From Campylobacter concisus (GTDB lineage Bacteria > Campylobacterota > Campylobacteria > Campylobacterales > Campylobacteraceae), in the NCBI RefSeq assembly GCF_015230015.1, contig NZ_JAAKZC010000010.1, forward strand, positions 1 to 64,000: 64,000 nt of DNA, in the 5' to 3' direction. A program made the position numbers and the translations under genes. This document shows, one piece after another, positions 49,844 to 59,275 of the stretch (within the stretch, counting starts at the first letter, position 1; each line of letters opens with the position of its first letter). The notes under the pieces were generated by a model. The model saw nothing but the letters and a program-made list of their open reading frames with translations. It ran no database searches and had not been told where the DNA came from.

Positions 49844-51393
49844 CTCTCGCCATCCAGCTCTATCTGCGCGATGATATCATCTATCTGCGAGCGTAAATTT
49901 GATATCTTAGCCACGGTCTCTTTTATCTGCAAATTTAGCTCATTTATGTCTATCTTCTCGCGTGTATCTTTTGGCTCGACATAGGAGCTTACTGCTAGGT
50001 TGTAGTCATTTTGGGCGATAGTGTCATTATCCACCGATGTAGCTACGTGGGCGATCTCTTCTTTACCAGCAAAAATTTCTACTATCTTTTTAATGTGCTC
50101 ATCGGTTAAAACGTTATTATTTGTCCTTTTTTCAAAAAACTCGCTAGCATCGATAAACTGCGTTTTATTTTCAGTTTTGTGTTTTGAGAGCACAAGGATA
50201 TTTACAGCGATCGATGTGCCGTAGAAGAGATTTGGCGCTAGGGCGATGATGGTTTCGACGAAATTTTCTTTTACAAGATACTCACGTATCTTCTTTTCTG
50301 CACCACCTCTATAAAAAATGCCAGGAAAGCTAACGATAGCGGCTCGCCCCTTGGCTGAAAGATAGCTAAGAGCATGCATGATAAAGGCAAAGTCTGCCTT
50401 GCTTTTAGGCGCTAGCACGCCAGCTGGAGCAAATCTAGCATCATTTATAAGTGTGGGATCATCGCTGCCGATCCAGTTTATGGAGTAAGGAGGATTTGAG
50501 ACGATAGCGTCAAATGGCTTATCGTCCTGAAGCTTTGGGTCTAAAAGCGTGTCGCCAAGCTCTATGTGAAATTTAGAGTAGTTTATGTTGTGTAAAAACA
50601 TATTCATACGAGCAAGGTTAAATGTCGTGTGGTTTATCTCTTGTCCAAAAAAGCCCTGCTCTACCTCATGCTTGTCAAATCTCTTTTTAGCTTGCAAAAG
50701 TAGCGAGCCTGAGCCACAAGCTGGATCGTAAATTTTATTTACACTTTCTTGTCCGTGCATGGCTAGCTCAGAGATGAGCTTTGAAACATTTTGCGGAGTG
50801 AAAAACTCGCCACCTGACTTGCCGGCATTTGCAGCGTAGTTTGAGATGAGAAACTCATAAGCATCGCCAAAAAGATCGATGTGATTATCTTTAAAGTCAC
50901 CAAAGTCAAGCCCAGCAACTCCGTTTAAAACAGCAGCAAGCCTTCTATTTTTATCTGCGACGCTATTGCCAAGTCTGTTGCTAGTCGTATCAAAGTCAGC
51001 AAAAAGACCTTTGATATCTTGCTCTGACTCATAGCCAGCGGCTGAGCCTTCGATACTTTTAAAAATTTGATCCAGATCGGTATTTAAATTTGCATTATTT
51101 GAGGCATTTTTTACAACATTTTTAAAAAGCTGGCTAGGATAGATGAAGTAGCCCTTTTCTTCTATGATGACTCTTTTTTGCTCGTCAAGTATCTCATCGT
51201 CGCCCATGCTAGCGTAATCGAGGCTCTCATCCCCGGCCTCTATGTAGTCGGTGAAATTTTCGCTGATAAATCTATAAAACAAAGTTCCAAGGACATACTG
51301 CTTAAAGTCCCAGCCATCAACAGCACCCCTTACTTCATTTGCGATGCTCCAAATTTGATTTTGTAAGGCTCTGCGTTGTGCCTCTTCGCTCAT
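49840..51393 (-). CDS. hsdM: Type I modification methylase HsdM
   Basis: 517 residues. N-terminal helical domain ([33 protein letters not shown]), [19 protein letters not shown] motif [13 protein letters not shown] (about 224-236), catalytic NPPYSINW (about 300) and [23 protein letters not shown]. It is an N6-adenine methylase, giving host protection. Its stop TGA overlaps an ATG (49843) by one base, the former hsdS start. It begins 10 bases from ribB, on the same strand. Confidence 0.93.
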   Translation of the reverse strand: MSEEAQRRALQNQIWSIANEVRGAVDGWDFKQYVLGTLFYRFISENFTDYIEAGDESLDYASMGDDEILDEQKRVIIEEKGYFIYPSQLFKNVVKNASNNANLNTDLDQIFKSIEGSAAGYESEQDIKGLFADFDTTSNRLGNSVADKNRRLAAVLNGVAGLDFGDFKDNHIDLFGDAYEFLISNYAANAGKSGGEFFTPQNVSKLISELAMHGQESVNKIYDPACGSGSLLLQAKKRFDKHEVEQGFFGQEINHTTFNLARMNMFLHNINYSKFHIELGDTLLDPKLQDDKPFDAIVSNPPYSINWIGSDDPTLINDARFAPAGVLAPKSKADFAFIMHALSYLSAKGRAAIVSFPGIFYRGGAEKKIREYLVKENFVETIIALAPNLFYGTSIAVNILVLSKHKTENKTQFIDASEFFEKRTNNNVLTDEHIKKIVEIFAGKEEIAHVATSVDNDTIAQNDYNLAVSSYVEPKDTREKIDINELNLQIKETVAKISNLRSQIDDIIAQIELDGER

Positions 51394-51403
51394 TTTATCT
51401 CCT

Positions 51404-52417
51404 TTAAATTTCCTTATAGCCGACTATATTTAGTCCAAAACCGGCTAAGCTTACAAATTCTTTATTTTTATTTGAGCTTAGAAGCTCGATATCCTTTACG
51501 CCAAAGTGATTTAAAATTTGCGCTCCGATGCCGTAGTCTTTGCTCGAATTTTGGTTGTCGCTATCTAAAAAGATCAAAATTCCACCATTTTGGCTTAGAA
51601 ATTTGATAGTTTTTAAAAGCTCTTCGTATTTTGGACTGCTCAAAAGCTCGTGATCGGCAAGGATCTTTTGAAATTTGACATTTGCCTTACTCTTTGGCTC
51701 GCCAAAAAGATAAGCTGAGTGGATTTTGCCTTTGTGATCGGTGATATCGTATCTTGCTGCAGCGCAGTCTGCGATCATCACGTCACTTTTTTCACCAACT
51801 CTTATGAGGCTTTCATGGCTTAGTCTATACTCAACCAAGTCAGAAACGCTGATCATATTTAGCCCAAATTTCTTGCAAAACTCCTCTAAATAGTCACGTC
51901 TTGCCATCGTGCCATCTTCTTTTACGATCTCGCATATCGAAGCCATCGGACTAACGCCAGCAAGCTTGCAAAGATCGACCGAGCCCTCGGTGTGGCCTGT
52001 GCGAACAAGCACGCCGCCATTTTTGGCGATAAGTGGAAAAATGTGTCCTGGGCGCACGAAGTCCTCAGGCTTTGAGCTGGCCTCTGCTGCAAGCCTGATC
52101 GTCATATCGCGCTCATATGCGCTAACACCCGTTGTTGCGTCCTTTGCGTCGATCGTAACCGTAAAAGCTGTCTCGTGGCTTGATGTGTTTTTAGTTACCA
52201 TTAGTGGCAGATCAAGCCTTTTTGCATTCGCCTCGTCCATCGCAAGACAGAGCACGCCCTTTGCATGAGTGATAGCAAAATTTACCTTTTGCATGTCGCT
52301 ACTAGCTGCTGAAAAGACCAGATCACCCTCATTTTCGCGGTCCTCATCATCAACCATTACGACCATTTTTCCATTTTTTATATCTTCAATCGCTCTTAAT
52401 ACATTTTCAAGTGCCAT
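51404..52417 (-). CDS. ribB: 3,4-dihydroxy-2-butanone-4-phosphate synthase with degenerate GTP cyclohydrolase II domain
   Basis: 337 residues from the ATG at 52417 (AAAAGGAAAAAC upstream; a frame 15 codons longer has no ribosome site). The RibB domain is complete: [68 protein letters not shown] (parts). The C-terminal domain looks like RibA but lacks the zinc-binding cysteine set ([12 protein letters not shown] in place of the Cys-rich loop), so it is probably monofunctional, as in Helicobacter and Campylobacter. It makes the riboflavin precursor from ribulose-5-phosphate. Confidence 0.9.
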   Translation of the reverse strand: MALENVLRAIEDIKNGKMVVMVDDEDRENEGDLVFSAASSDMQKVNFAITHAKGVLCLAMDEANAKRLDLPLMVTKNTSSHETAFTVTIDAKDATTGVSAYERDMTIRLAAEASSKPEDFVRPGHIFPLIAKNGGVLVRTGHTEGSVDLCKLAGVSPMASICEIVKEDGTMARRDYLEEFCKKFGLNMISVSDLVEYRLSHESLIRVGEKSDVMIADCAAARYDITDHKGKIHSAYLFGEPKSKANVKFQKILADHELLSSPKYEELLKTIKFLSQNGGILIFLDSDNQNSSKDYGIGAQILNHFGVKDIELLSSNKNKEFVSLAGFGLNIVGYKEI

Positions 52418-52977
52418 GTTTTTCCTTTTGCTGATTTTTACGTGATTATATTGATTTTTCAATAACTAAGAGATAAAAATAATATTTTTTCTTTGTCGGT
52501 AATCACTTTTGAGAAAAAATAGAATTTACACCAAAATTTAAGCTTTTGAGACTAAATTTAACTATTTAGTAGGATAAATTTATCTCACAAAAGCATAAAA
52601 TTTAAATGCATATTTCGTGATAAAACAAATTTTGACTTTAAATTTTAAAAAATGCCTTAGACAAAGACAAATTGCTATTTTAGTTCGCTAATGACGATAT
52701 GAAAGATAATTGAAATTTACATTAAATAAAAAAGTATAGTTTGATAAGTAGGCTTAAAATTTAAATATTTTTATTTAAAAACGCGAGCCAAATTAGGCTC
52801 TCATCGTTATTTTAGCTATAAAAGTAAAAATTTTTAATAGAAAAAATATTTTGGATTTCTCTAAAGACAATATTTTATGTATTATTTTACATATTATTTA
52901 ACAGAATATTTTTATAAAAAGTTTGCATTAAATTTAAAAAAACAAAAATAAGAAAATATGAAAAATTTAAAAGTAGA
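52418..52977. other. Long AT-rich intergenic region
   Basis: 560 bases between ribB and the tRNA operon. It is very AT-rich, has no credible ORF or known riboswitch, and contains a hairpin (52786-52801) that may end the tRNA transcript. The ribB leader and promoter lie at its left end. Confidence 0.4.
52786..52801 (-). terminator. Possible terminator downstream of the tRNA operon
   Basis: Read leftward, GAGCC-TAATTT-GGCTC is followed by GCGTTTTTAAATAAAA. A short 5-bp stem, about 177 bases past tRNA-Asp. Confidence 0.4.
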
Positions 52978-53054
52978 TGGCGCAGCGGACGGGGCTCGAA
53001 CCCGCGACCTCCGCCGTGACAGGGCGGCATTCTAACCAACTGAACTACCGCTGC
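52978..53054 (-). tRNA. tRNA-Asp (GTC)
   Basis: Acceptor GCAGCGG/CCGCTGC, TA at 8-9, D-arm GTTCAGTTGGTTAGAAT, anticodon loop CTGTCAC (GTC), T-arm GCGGG-TTCGAGC-CCCGT and discriminator G plus CCA. Last of four leftward tRNAs. Confidence 0.93.
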
Positions 53055-53065
53055 ACCTAAAGTAA

Positions 53066-53141
53066 TGGTGGTCGCTATAAGACTCGAACTTATGACATCC
53101 ACCTTGTAAGGGTGGCGCTCTACCAACTGAGCTAAGCGACC
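53066..53141 (-). tRNA. tRNA-Val (TAC)
   Basis: Acceptor GGTCGCT/AGCGACC, D-arm TAGCTCAGTTGGTAGAGC, anticodon loop CTTACAA (TAC), T-arm TAAG-TTCGAGT-CTTA and ACCA end. 11 bases from tRNA-Asp. Confidence 0.93.
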
Positions 53142-53157
53142 TAAAATTTAAAATATC

Positions 53158-53233
53158 TGGCGACCCTTAGAGGATTTGAACCTCTGTTCCTACACAGAGA
53201 AAGTAGAGTCCTGAGCCACTAGACGAAAGGGTC
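53158..53233 (-). tRNA. tRNA-Glu (TTC)
   Basis: Acceptor GACCCTT/AAGGGTC, D-arm CGTCTAGTGGCTCAGGA, anticodon loop CTTTCTC (TTC), T-arm CAGAG-GTTCAAATC-CTCT and GCCA end. Confidence 0.93.
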
Positions 53234-53247
53234 ATAAACCCAAAAAA

Positions 53248-53323
53248 TGGTGTCCTGCGTTGGATTTGAACCAACGGCCCCCTCATTAAAAGTGAGATGC
53301 TCTACCGACTGAGCTAGCAAGAC
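53248..53323 (-). tRNA. tRNA-Lys (TTT)
   Basis: Acceptor GTCTTGC paired with GCAGGAC, D-arm TAGCTCAGTCGGTAGAGC, anticodon loop CTTTTAA (TTT), T-arm and ACCA end. First tRNA of the operon, 24 bases from the promoter -10. Confidence 0.93.
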
Positions 53324-53346
53324 ATGATTATTTGAAAAGAATTGAG

Positions 53347-53375
53347 ATTATACAAAAAACATTATTATATGTCAA
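53347..53375 (-). promoter_or_regulatory. Consensus sigma-70 promoter of the tRNA operon
   Basis: Read leftward: TTGACA (53375-53370), 17-base spacer, TATAAT (53352-53347). Both hexamers and the spacing are exact consensus, unusual for Campylobacter, where -35 boxes are generally weak. Fits a strong stable-RNA promoter. Confidence 0.85.
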
Positions 53376-53476
53376 GAAAAAACCTGCTATATCTAATCGT
53401 CTTGATATATTAAGGTCAAAACCAAAAAAATACTATACAATTGCATCCAACTTAGTAGATAAAGGATGCTTTCTTT

Positions 53477-54175
53477 ATGAAAAAATTTTTTATAAAATTT
53501 ATACTTGGTATCATTGCAGTATTTATCCTAATACAAATATTTTTCTTAAGAATATACTTTGTTCCTACAAGCTCAATGGAGCCAACATATAAGATTAATT
53601 CGGTTATAGTTGCAACTCTTTTTGACTACGGCATATTAAACCCATATAGCCCTTTCTCGCAAACGCCTCTTATCTCATCAAAAGCCGATAGTGGGCACAT
53701 ATTGATTCTACTGCCCGTCCGGAGCGTGGAGATGTGATAGTTTTTAGAAATCCACTAAGTCCAAAAAACTCACCTTATGAAACGCGTTTTTGCTGTTGGT
53801 GGGGATGAGGTTCGATTCACTTGTGACGGTCTTTATTTAAAACGTCCGCAAGACAAAGAATTTATTTTTGATCCGTATAAAGAACAATTTGCAGGTATAC
53901 ACTATGATGAAGACAGTGCAATGATGTTTAATGCCTTAGAACATGAGTATCAAAAAGGGCTAGAAGAAACTCTTAATAATAAAGACACTTCAGAAATGGC
54001 TTCATCTAAATCAAATTTAGATACTCCGGATTGTCAAAATGCTTTTATATGGAAATTAGAAAAAGATACGTTTTTCATGGTTGGCGACAACCGCAATCAC
54101 TCTTTTGATAGTCGTTTTTTCGAGGCAGTTCCATATAAATTTTTAGTTGGCAAAGTTAGATGGCAGCTATTTTGA
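53477..54175 (+). pseudogene. Signal peptidase I-like gene, frameshifted
   Basis: Three collinear pieces of a LepB-type peptidase in different frames. Piece 1 (53477-about 53695): a membrane helix, then VPTSSMEPTY with the catalytic Ser. Piece 2: HIDSTARPERGDVIVFRNP in another frame (about 53698-53775). Piece 3 (53777-54175): KRVFAVGGDEV with the catalytic Lys, GDNRNHSFDSRFF and VPYKFLVGKVRW. One base is missing near 53691-53697 (a G run), and the second shift lies near 53770-53778. All catalytic parts survive, so the break is recent or due to sequencing. It would be a second copy beside the housekeeping signal peptidase. Confidence 0.78.
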
Positions 54176-54299
54176 CACAATTTAGAAAAACGCCTTGACC
54201 AAAGATTAAAATAAAACAAATTATCGGATCAATGAAATTTAAAGAAGGTTGTGATATTTTTTGTCAATTATAATTAAAAGAAAAAATATATGAATTTAT

Positions 54300-54329
54300 A
54301 AAACCCACTTGTAAAGACAAGTGGGTTTT
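54300..54329 (-). terminator. Bidirectional hairpin terminator
   Basis: AAAACCCACTTGT-AAAG-ACAAGTGGGTTTT: a perfect 13-bp stem. It lies 8 bases past the stop of the HhH protein and about 125 bases past the signal-peptidase remnant. Confidence 0.75.
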
Positions 54330-54337
54330 AAAATGTT

Positions 54338-54859
54338 TTATTTCTCTAGTTTTTCTTTAAGTTTTTCTTTTTTAGATTTAGCTTTTGAAGCAGCTTTTTC
54401 TTTCTTTTCTTTTACCTTGTCAACAACTTTGTCTTTTTCATCTTTTGCTTTTTCACCCATACTAGTTTCATCTTCTTTGCTAGAAGTTAGCTCTTCTTTA
54501 GTTTTAGAAGCTTTCTTTTTAAATTTATCTTTTTTATCAGAGATTTTATCTTTCATCTCGTCTTTTGCCTCATCCATTTTCTTCTTACTAGCTTTTGCTT
54601 TTTCGCTTACTTCGCTCTTGCCAGTAGTAGAAATTTCACCCTTTAGGTTATCAAAAGTTTTATCGCCGATGCCATTTACATTTTTAAGATCGTCAATTGA
54701 GTTAAATTTATTTGCTTTTCTATACTCAATGATAGCATCTGCTTTTGCACTGCCGATACCATCAAGACTCATAAGCTCCTCTTTTGTAGCTGTGTTTAGA
54801 TTGATTGCTGCCATAGCCAAAGACGCAATAGCTGCAAGTGAAATCAAAATCTTTTTCAT
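54338..54859 (-). CDS. ComEA-like helix-hairpin-helix protein with long Lys/Glu tail
   Basis: 173 residues. Signal peptide (MKKILISLAAIASLAMA), then a double helix-hairpin-helix domain (INLNTATKEELMSLDGIGSAKADAIIEYRK, FNSIDDLKNVNGIGDKTFDNLKG), as in periplasmic DNA receptor ComEA. After residue 78 it continues with about 95 residues of Lys/Glu/Asp/Ser low complexity. ComEA binds incoming DNA during natural transformation; Campylobacter is naturally competent. The charged tail is longer than in usual ComEA and may add DNA or envelope contacts. Confidence 0.78.
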   Translation of the reverse strand: MKKILISLAAIASLAMAAINLNTATKEELMSLDGIGSAKADAIIEYRKANKFNSIDDLKNVNGIGDKTFDNLKGEISTTGKSEVSEKAKASKKKMDEAKDEMKDKISDKKDKFKKKASKTKEELTSSKEDETSMGEKAKDEKDKVVDKVKEKKEKAASKAKSKKEKLKEKLEK

Positions 54860-54995
54860 TTTTATTCCTTAAAAGTAAATTTGAAGTAAAATTCTAGCAA
54901 AGAGTGATTAATGAAGTATAAATATGAAGTAATATAAAAATGATTTTAAATATAGTTTATAGGAGAGAATCCCTGAAAATTTCAGGGAAAAAGTT

Positions 54996-55352
54996 TTATT
55001 TTCTAAGTTCGCGGATCTTAGCTGCTTTACCACGTAGTTCGCGTAGATAGAATAGCTTAGCTCTTCTAACACGACCTTTTCTAAGAACCTTTATCTCTTC
55101 GATAGAGTCACTAAAGATTGGGAAAATTCTCTCAACACCAACACTGTTAGCACCTATTTTTCTGATTATAAATGTTTCGCCGGTGCCGCTACCACGTCTA
55201 GCTATACAAATGCCTTCAAAATTTTGAATTCTCGTTTTGTCTCCCTCGTGAATACGAGTAGCCACACGCAATGTATCTCCTGCACGGAAGTCAGGGATAT
55301 TCTTACCAGCAATTTGAGCATTTTCAAACGCTTCAATGTATTTATTTCTCAT
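54996..55352 (-). CDS. rplS: 50S ribosomal protein L19
   Basis: 118 residues: [57 protein letters not shown] and [27 protein letters not shown]. All family motifs are present. It is the last gene of the ffh-rpsP-khpA-rimM-trmD-rplS operon. A weak CCCTGA hairpin follows at 54971-54987. Confidence 0.97.
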   Translation of the reverse strand: MRNKYIEAFENAQIAGKNIPDFRAGDTLRVATRIHEGDKTRIQNFEGICIARRGSGTGETFIIRKIGANSVGVERIFPIFSDSIEEIKVLRKGRVRRAKLFYLRELRGKAAKIRELRK

Positions 55353-55360
55353 GTTTTTCC

Positions 55361-56053
55361 TTATTTATGTGGCTTTAGCTTTTGATATAAATCAGGGCGA
55401 AAGTACCTTGTTTTGCAGTGAGCCATCTTGTTTTTCAAGTTGTGGATTTTAGCATGATTACCCTTTAAAAACTCTGAAACCACAAAGAGAGATTTAAAAT
55501 TATCAGGTTTTGTAAAAGATGGGGCTTCAAGCAAATTATCTTCAAAACTCTCCACTTCAAGGCTCATGTCGTTTCCCAAAACCCCAGGCACGTTTCTTGA
55601 TACCGCGTCACTCATACAAAGTGCAGGCAGCTCTCCGCCTGTTAAAATAAAATCACCTATGCAAAAAACTTCGTCCGCCCAAAGCTCAACAACTCTCTCA
55701 TCAAGACCTTCATATCTACTGCAGACAAAACAAATATGATCTTTTTTAGAGAGCCTTTTCGCGTCATTTTGACTAAATTTTTTACCAGCTGGCGTCAAAA
55801 AAATAACATGGGCATTTTTATCTTTTTCTTTTAAAAATTTGATCGACTCATCCAAAGGCTGCGGAAACATCAAAAGCCCTGCTCCACCTCCGATCATATA
55901 GTCATCAACTTTATTATGTTTGTCTTTGGTAAAATTTCTTGGATTTATGAAATCAATTTCAATAAATTTATTGCTAATCGCACGTTTTAAAATAGAATCG
56001 CAAAAGTAAGGTTTAACTAAATTTTCAAAAAGTGTAATAAACGTAAATTTCAT
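55361..56053 (-). CDS. trmD: tRNA (guanine-N1-)-methyltransferase TrmD
   Basis: 230 residues: [13 protein letters not shown] start, [59 protein letters not shown] (trefoil knot SAM site, quoted in parts) and the C-terminal domain. It makes m1G37 in tRNA and prevents +1 frameshifts. It overlaps rimM by 4 bases (ATGA) and precedes rplS by 8 bases. Confidence 0.96.
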   Translation of the reverse strand: MKFTFITLFENLVKPYFCDSILKRAISNKFIEIDFINPRNFTKDKHNKVDDYMIGGGAGLLMFPQPLDESIKFLKEKDKNAHVIFLTPAGKKFSQNDAKRLSKKDHICFVCSRYEGLDERVVELWADEVFCIGDFILTGGELPALCMSDAVSRNVPGVLGNDMSLEVESFEDNLLEAPSFTKPDNFKSLFVVSEFLKGNHAKIHNLKNKMAHCKTRYFRPDLYQKLKPHK

Positions 56054-56580
56054 GAATTTTCTAAGATATCTCTAGCGCCTTTTACCAAAATCTCTCCACT
56101 ATCCAAATTTACGCTTTCGATAAAACGCTCCAAATATGGAATGTAGAAATTCTTTGGTTTACCAGCCGTAATAAGCACTTCATCAGTTTTTATGTATAAA
56201 AGTGAGTTTGCAAAATTATCTTGAATATCTTCTACAATACCCAAAATTTCACCATTTTCTACGACTTTTAATCCAATGATATCAAACTGAAAAAATTCAT
56301 CTTTTTTTAGTTTGCAGTTTTTTCTAGTAAGTTCTTTTGTGGTATAGATAGTTCTATTTACGAGTGTTTTAGCAAGGTCTAAGTCATCAAAATTTTCAAA
56401 CAAAACCAGCTCTTTTGATCTGTTGTAGTCTTTTATGATGAGCTGATCATTGTTTTTATCAAAAAAGGTCGCGCCCTTTTTAAATTGCTCTGGGAAGTCG
56501 CTCTTGTTGTGAAGCTTCAAATAGCCCTTTAAACCAACACATCTCCCGATGGTAGCGACTTCAACAATATCACTATTCAA
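56050..56580 (-). CDS. rimM: 16S rRNA processing protein RimM
   Basis: 176 residues: [24 protein letters not shown] start typical of RimM, a PRC-barrel C-terminal domain ([27 protein letters not shown]...) and [22 protein letters not shown]. Assists 30S maturation near S19. Its start overlaps the khpA stop by 8 bases and its stop overlaps trmD. Confidence 0.93.
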   Translation of the reverse strand: MNSDIVEVATIGRCVGLKGYLKLHNKSDFPEQFKKGATFFDKNNDQLIIKDYNRSKELVLFENFDDLDLAKTLVNRTIYTTKELTRKNCKLKKDEFFQFDIIGLKVVENGEILGIVEDIQDNFANSLLYIKTDEVLITAGKPKNFYIPYLERFIESVNLDSGEILVKGARDILENS

Positions 56581-56815
56581 TAGCTTTTACCGTTACCCTA
56601 TAACTTGTATTGTCTTTTGCTTTACAGCCAATAATAACGGTCTTTATAGCATTTATCATTTTGCCGTCTTTACCGATAAGCTTTCCAGTATCAACCTTAT
56701 CAGCACTTATAATGATCTCGACAAAATTTTCACCAAGCTCTTGACGCTCAATAGTCACCTTTTCAGGAAAATCAGCTATCAGCTTGGCGTATTCGTATAA
56801 AAAATTTTCAACCAT
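56573..56815 (-). CDS. khpA: KH-domain RNA-binding protein KhpA
   Basis: 80 residues: FLYEYAKLIADFPEKVTIERQE..., the KH signature KLIGKDGKMINAIKTVI (GxxG as GKDG) and a short end. One type II KH domain, as in KhpA of Firmicutes and small RNA chaperones. It is translated by overlap with rpsP (1 base) and rimM (8 bases). Confidence 0.92.
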   Translation of the reverse strand: MVENFLYEYAKLIADFPEKVTIERQELGENFVEIIISADKVDTGKLIGKDGKMINAIKTVIIGCKAKDNTSYRVTVKAIE

Positions 56816-57042
56816 TATTTTGTAATTTGTGCAACTCTGTCGCTAAGTTTAGCACCGACGCTTTTCCAGTAATCCAATCTCTCTTTGTTGAAATTTATAA
56901 CATTTGGCTCAACCATAGGGTTGTAATAACCAATGCTCTCTATCCAACCGCTATCGCGTCTTTTTCTGCTATCTGTAACAACTATACGATAAAAAGGTCT
57001 CTTTTTACGTCCCATTCTTGTTAGTCTTACTACTGTTGCCAT
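56815..57042 (-). CDS. rpsP: 30S ribosomal protein S16
   Basis: 75 residues from ATG at 57042 (AGGAGAATAT upstream): [24 protein letters not shown], then [15 protein letters not shown] and [16 protein letters not shown] frame 25 codons longer is open but the start is set by the ribosome site and by the family N-terminus. Second gene of the ffh operon. Confidence 0.97.
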   Translation of the reverse strand: MATVVRLTRMGRKKRPFYRIVVTDSRKRRDSGWIESIGYYNPMVEPNVINFNKERLDYWKSVGAKLSDRVAQITK

Positions 57043-57113
57043 ATTATATTCTCCTCTTGTTTTTAAATAAAGCTTAAATTTAGATAACAAATATCCAAAT
57101 TTAAACCCTTTTA

Positions 57114-58454
57114 TCAAACAGGTCTTTTTAAATTTGCTTGAGAAAGCATGTTTGCAAGTCCTTTTGCTCCGCCCTTTCCTGAAAATTTCTTAGCAAGCTT
57201 TGAGGCATTTTCAAACTGCTTTAAAAAGCGATTTACCTCTACTTGAGATAGTCCAGAGCCAGCTGCTAAACGCCTTTTTCTGCTATTGTTTAAAAGGTCT
57301 GGATTTTCACGCTCTTTTTGCGTCATAGAATTTATCATAGCCTTAATATGCAAAATTTCTTTTGAATTATCAAGATCTATATCTTTTATCTGATTTGCAA
57401 GTCCTGAAAGTCCAGGTATCATCCCCATCAAAGATTTCATACTACCAAGCTTTTTAACGCTTTCCATTTGATCTAAAAAGTCGTTAAAGTTAAACTGACC
57501 TTTTTTTATCTTTTGATTTAGACGTTTCGCCTCTTTTTCATCTATAATTGTCGATGTTTTCTCAACCAAAGTAGCTAGATCGCCCTCGCCCATTATACGG
57601 CTTACGATACGATCTGGTATAAAGCTCTCGATATCAGCTACTTTCTCGCCAGTACCGACAAATCTAAGTGGGATATTTAACTGTTTTGCGATGCTAATAG
57701 CTACGCCGCCCTTTGAATCAGAGTCAAATTTAGAAAGGATAACTCCAGAAATTCCCAAAATTTCATTAAAACTTGTAGCTGTCTTTACGGCGTCTTGACC
57801 ACTCATGGCGTCAGCTACGTAGAAAATTTCATGTGGATTTATTGCATTTTTTACATCTTTTATCTCTTGCATCAACTTTTCATCGATCGCAAGACGACCA
57901 GCGGTATCCACTAAAAGCACATCATAAAGACCACTTTTTGCTTTTTCTAGTGCTTCTTTAGCTACTTTTATAGGGTTGTTTTCATTTTCTATATAAAAAA
58001 GATCGATCTCATTTGCAACGCAGAGCTGTCTTAGCTGCTCAACAGCTGCCAATCTTTGCAAGTCACAAGCAGCAACTAAAACTTTTTTCTTTCTTAGTTT
58101 TAGATAGTTTGCAAGCTTGATAGTTGTCGTTGTTTTACCGCTACCTTGCAAGCCAGCCATCAAAACAATAGTCGGTGCAACTGGCGCATAGACAAAGCCT
58201 TGGTTGCCAGGTGCTGTTAAGATAGTCGTTAAATTTGACTTGATCGCATCTAAGAAATTCTTTTGACCAACGCCAGTTTGCTTTAGTTCGCTTTCGATAG
58301 ACGCAAGTAAATCTTTAGTGACTTTGTGGTGAACATCAGCTTTTAAAAGAGCTTTTTTAAGCACGTCAAGTGCGTTTTTTAGAGCTTTTTCATCATCTAC
58401 AAAACGTATCTTACTAACGGCTAATCTAAAAGACTCGCTAATTTGTTCGAACAC
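57114..58454 (-). CDS. ffh: Signal recognition particle GTPase Ffh
   Basis: 446 residues: N-domain helices ([16 protein letters not shown]), G1 [37 protein letters not shown] (TKxD-like) and the methionine-rich M-domain with [13 protein letters not shown] and [18 protein letters not shown]. It binds signal peptides and 4.5S RNA and docks with FtsY. First gene of the conserved translation operon. Confidence 0.97.
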   Translation of the reverse strand: MFEQISESFRLAVSKIRFVDDEKALKNALDVLKKALLKADVHHKVTKDLLASIESELKQTGVGQKNFLDAIKSNLTTILTAPGNQGFVYAPVAPTIVLMAGLQGSGKTTTTIKLANYLKLRKKKVLVAACDLQRLAAVEQLRQLCVANEIDLFYIENENNPIKVAKEALEKAKSGLYDVLLVDTAGRLAIDEKLMQEIKDVKNAINPHEIFYVADAMSGQDAVKTATSFNEILGISGVILSKFDSDSKGGVAISIAKQLNIPLRFVGTGEKVADIESFIPDRIVSRIMGEGDLATLVEKTSTIIDEKEAKRLNQKIKKGQFNFNDFLDQMESVKKLGSMKSLMGMIPGLSGLANQIKDIDLDNSKEILHIKAMINSMTQKERENPDLLNNSRKRRLAAGSGLSQVEVNRFLKQFENASKLAKKFSGKGGAKGLANMLSQANLKRPV

Positions 58455-58516
58455 TAATCACCTTTCTAAGTTGTTATTAAAGGGCGTATATTACTAAATA
58501 ATTTCTTTATTGCTCT

Positions 58517-59275
58517 TTAAATTTCAAATTTATTAGATATCTCAAATCCAAGAGAGTTAAATTCTTTTGGTATCGGGGCTTTAAATTTATAGTTTAAAAG
58601 AGCGATAGAATAAGCATGTAAAAACATTCTATTTGCTCTATTTTTGCCGTATTTCTCATCGCCAACTATTGGTAAATTTAAACTAGCCAAATGCACTCTT
58701 ATCTGGTGCGTTCTGCCTGTTTTTATGGCAACTTTTACCAGCGTTTTTTTGCCCACAACCATGAGTGGTGAAATTTCACTGATCGCCTCTTTACCATCTT
58801 TTGAGATCTTTGAAATAGCACCATTTTTATTTTTTATCGTTAAGATCGGCTCATTTACGACCACATCCTCGCTCATGATACCCCTAACTGCGGCCACGTA
58901 AATTTTCTCAACCTTCATCTTTTTAAACTCATTTATGGCAAGGCTTGCAAATTCATCATTTTTTACAAGAAGTAGCACGCCGCTCGTGTCTTTATCGAGC
59001 CTGTGAAGGAGTGGAAATTTATATATTTGGCTGATTTTTTCACTAGTTACGGCGGCTGGTTTGTTAATGGCTATTAAATTTTCATCTTCAAAGATAACGC
59101 TTGGTTTTGGCATCTCTTCGACGTTAAATTTAGTATTTTCACTCATCAAGGCACGAGCTATCATCACCTTTTGCCCCTTGGCATAGACTAGTCCGCTGTC
59201 GATTAGCTCCTTTGCCTCGTTGTTTGAGATATTTTTTTGTTTGGCTAAAATTTTATACGCTTTTTCTTCACTCAT
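58517..59275 (-). CDS. RluA-family pseudouridine synthase
   Basis: 252 residues: a short S4-like N-terminus (ISNNEAKELIDSGLVYAKGQKV), INKPAAV, the catalytic HRLDKDTSGVLLL (Asp), KIYVAAV and KTGRTHQIRVHLASLNLPIVGD. Isomerises uridine in 23S rRNA or tRNA; which site is not decided. Cj0708-like by neighbourhood. It overlaps the waaA stop by 4 bases. Confidence 0.92.
   Translation of the reverse strand: MSEEKAYKILAKQKNISNNEAKELIDSGLVYAKGQKVMIARALMSENTKFNVEEMPKPSVIFEDENLIAINKPAAVTSEKISQIYKFPLLHRLDKDTSGVLLLVKNDEFASLAINEFKKMKVEKIYVAAVRGIMSEDVVVNEPILTIKNKNGAISKISKDGKEAISEISPLMVVGKKTLVKVAIKTGRTHQIRVHLASLNLPIVGDEKYGKNRANRMFLHAYSIALLNYKFKAPIPKEFNSLGFEISNKFEI

Noticed and set aside
52418-52977. FMN riboswitch for ribB
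   Set aside because: No RFN-element conserved helices seen in the leader; the region is uniformly AT-rich.
52887-53126. Leftward 79-aa ORF across tRNA-Asp and tRNA-Val
   Set aside because: It is an accidental reading of the tRNA genes.
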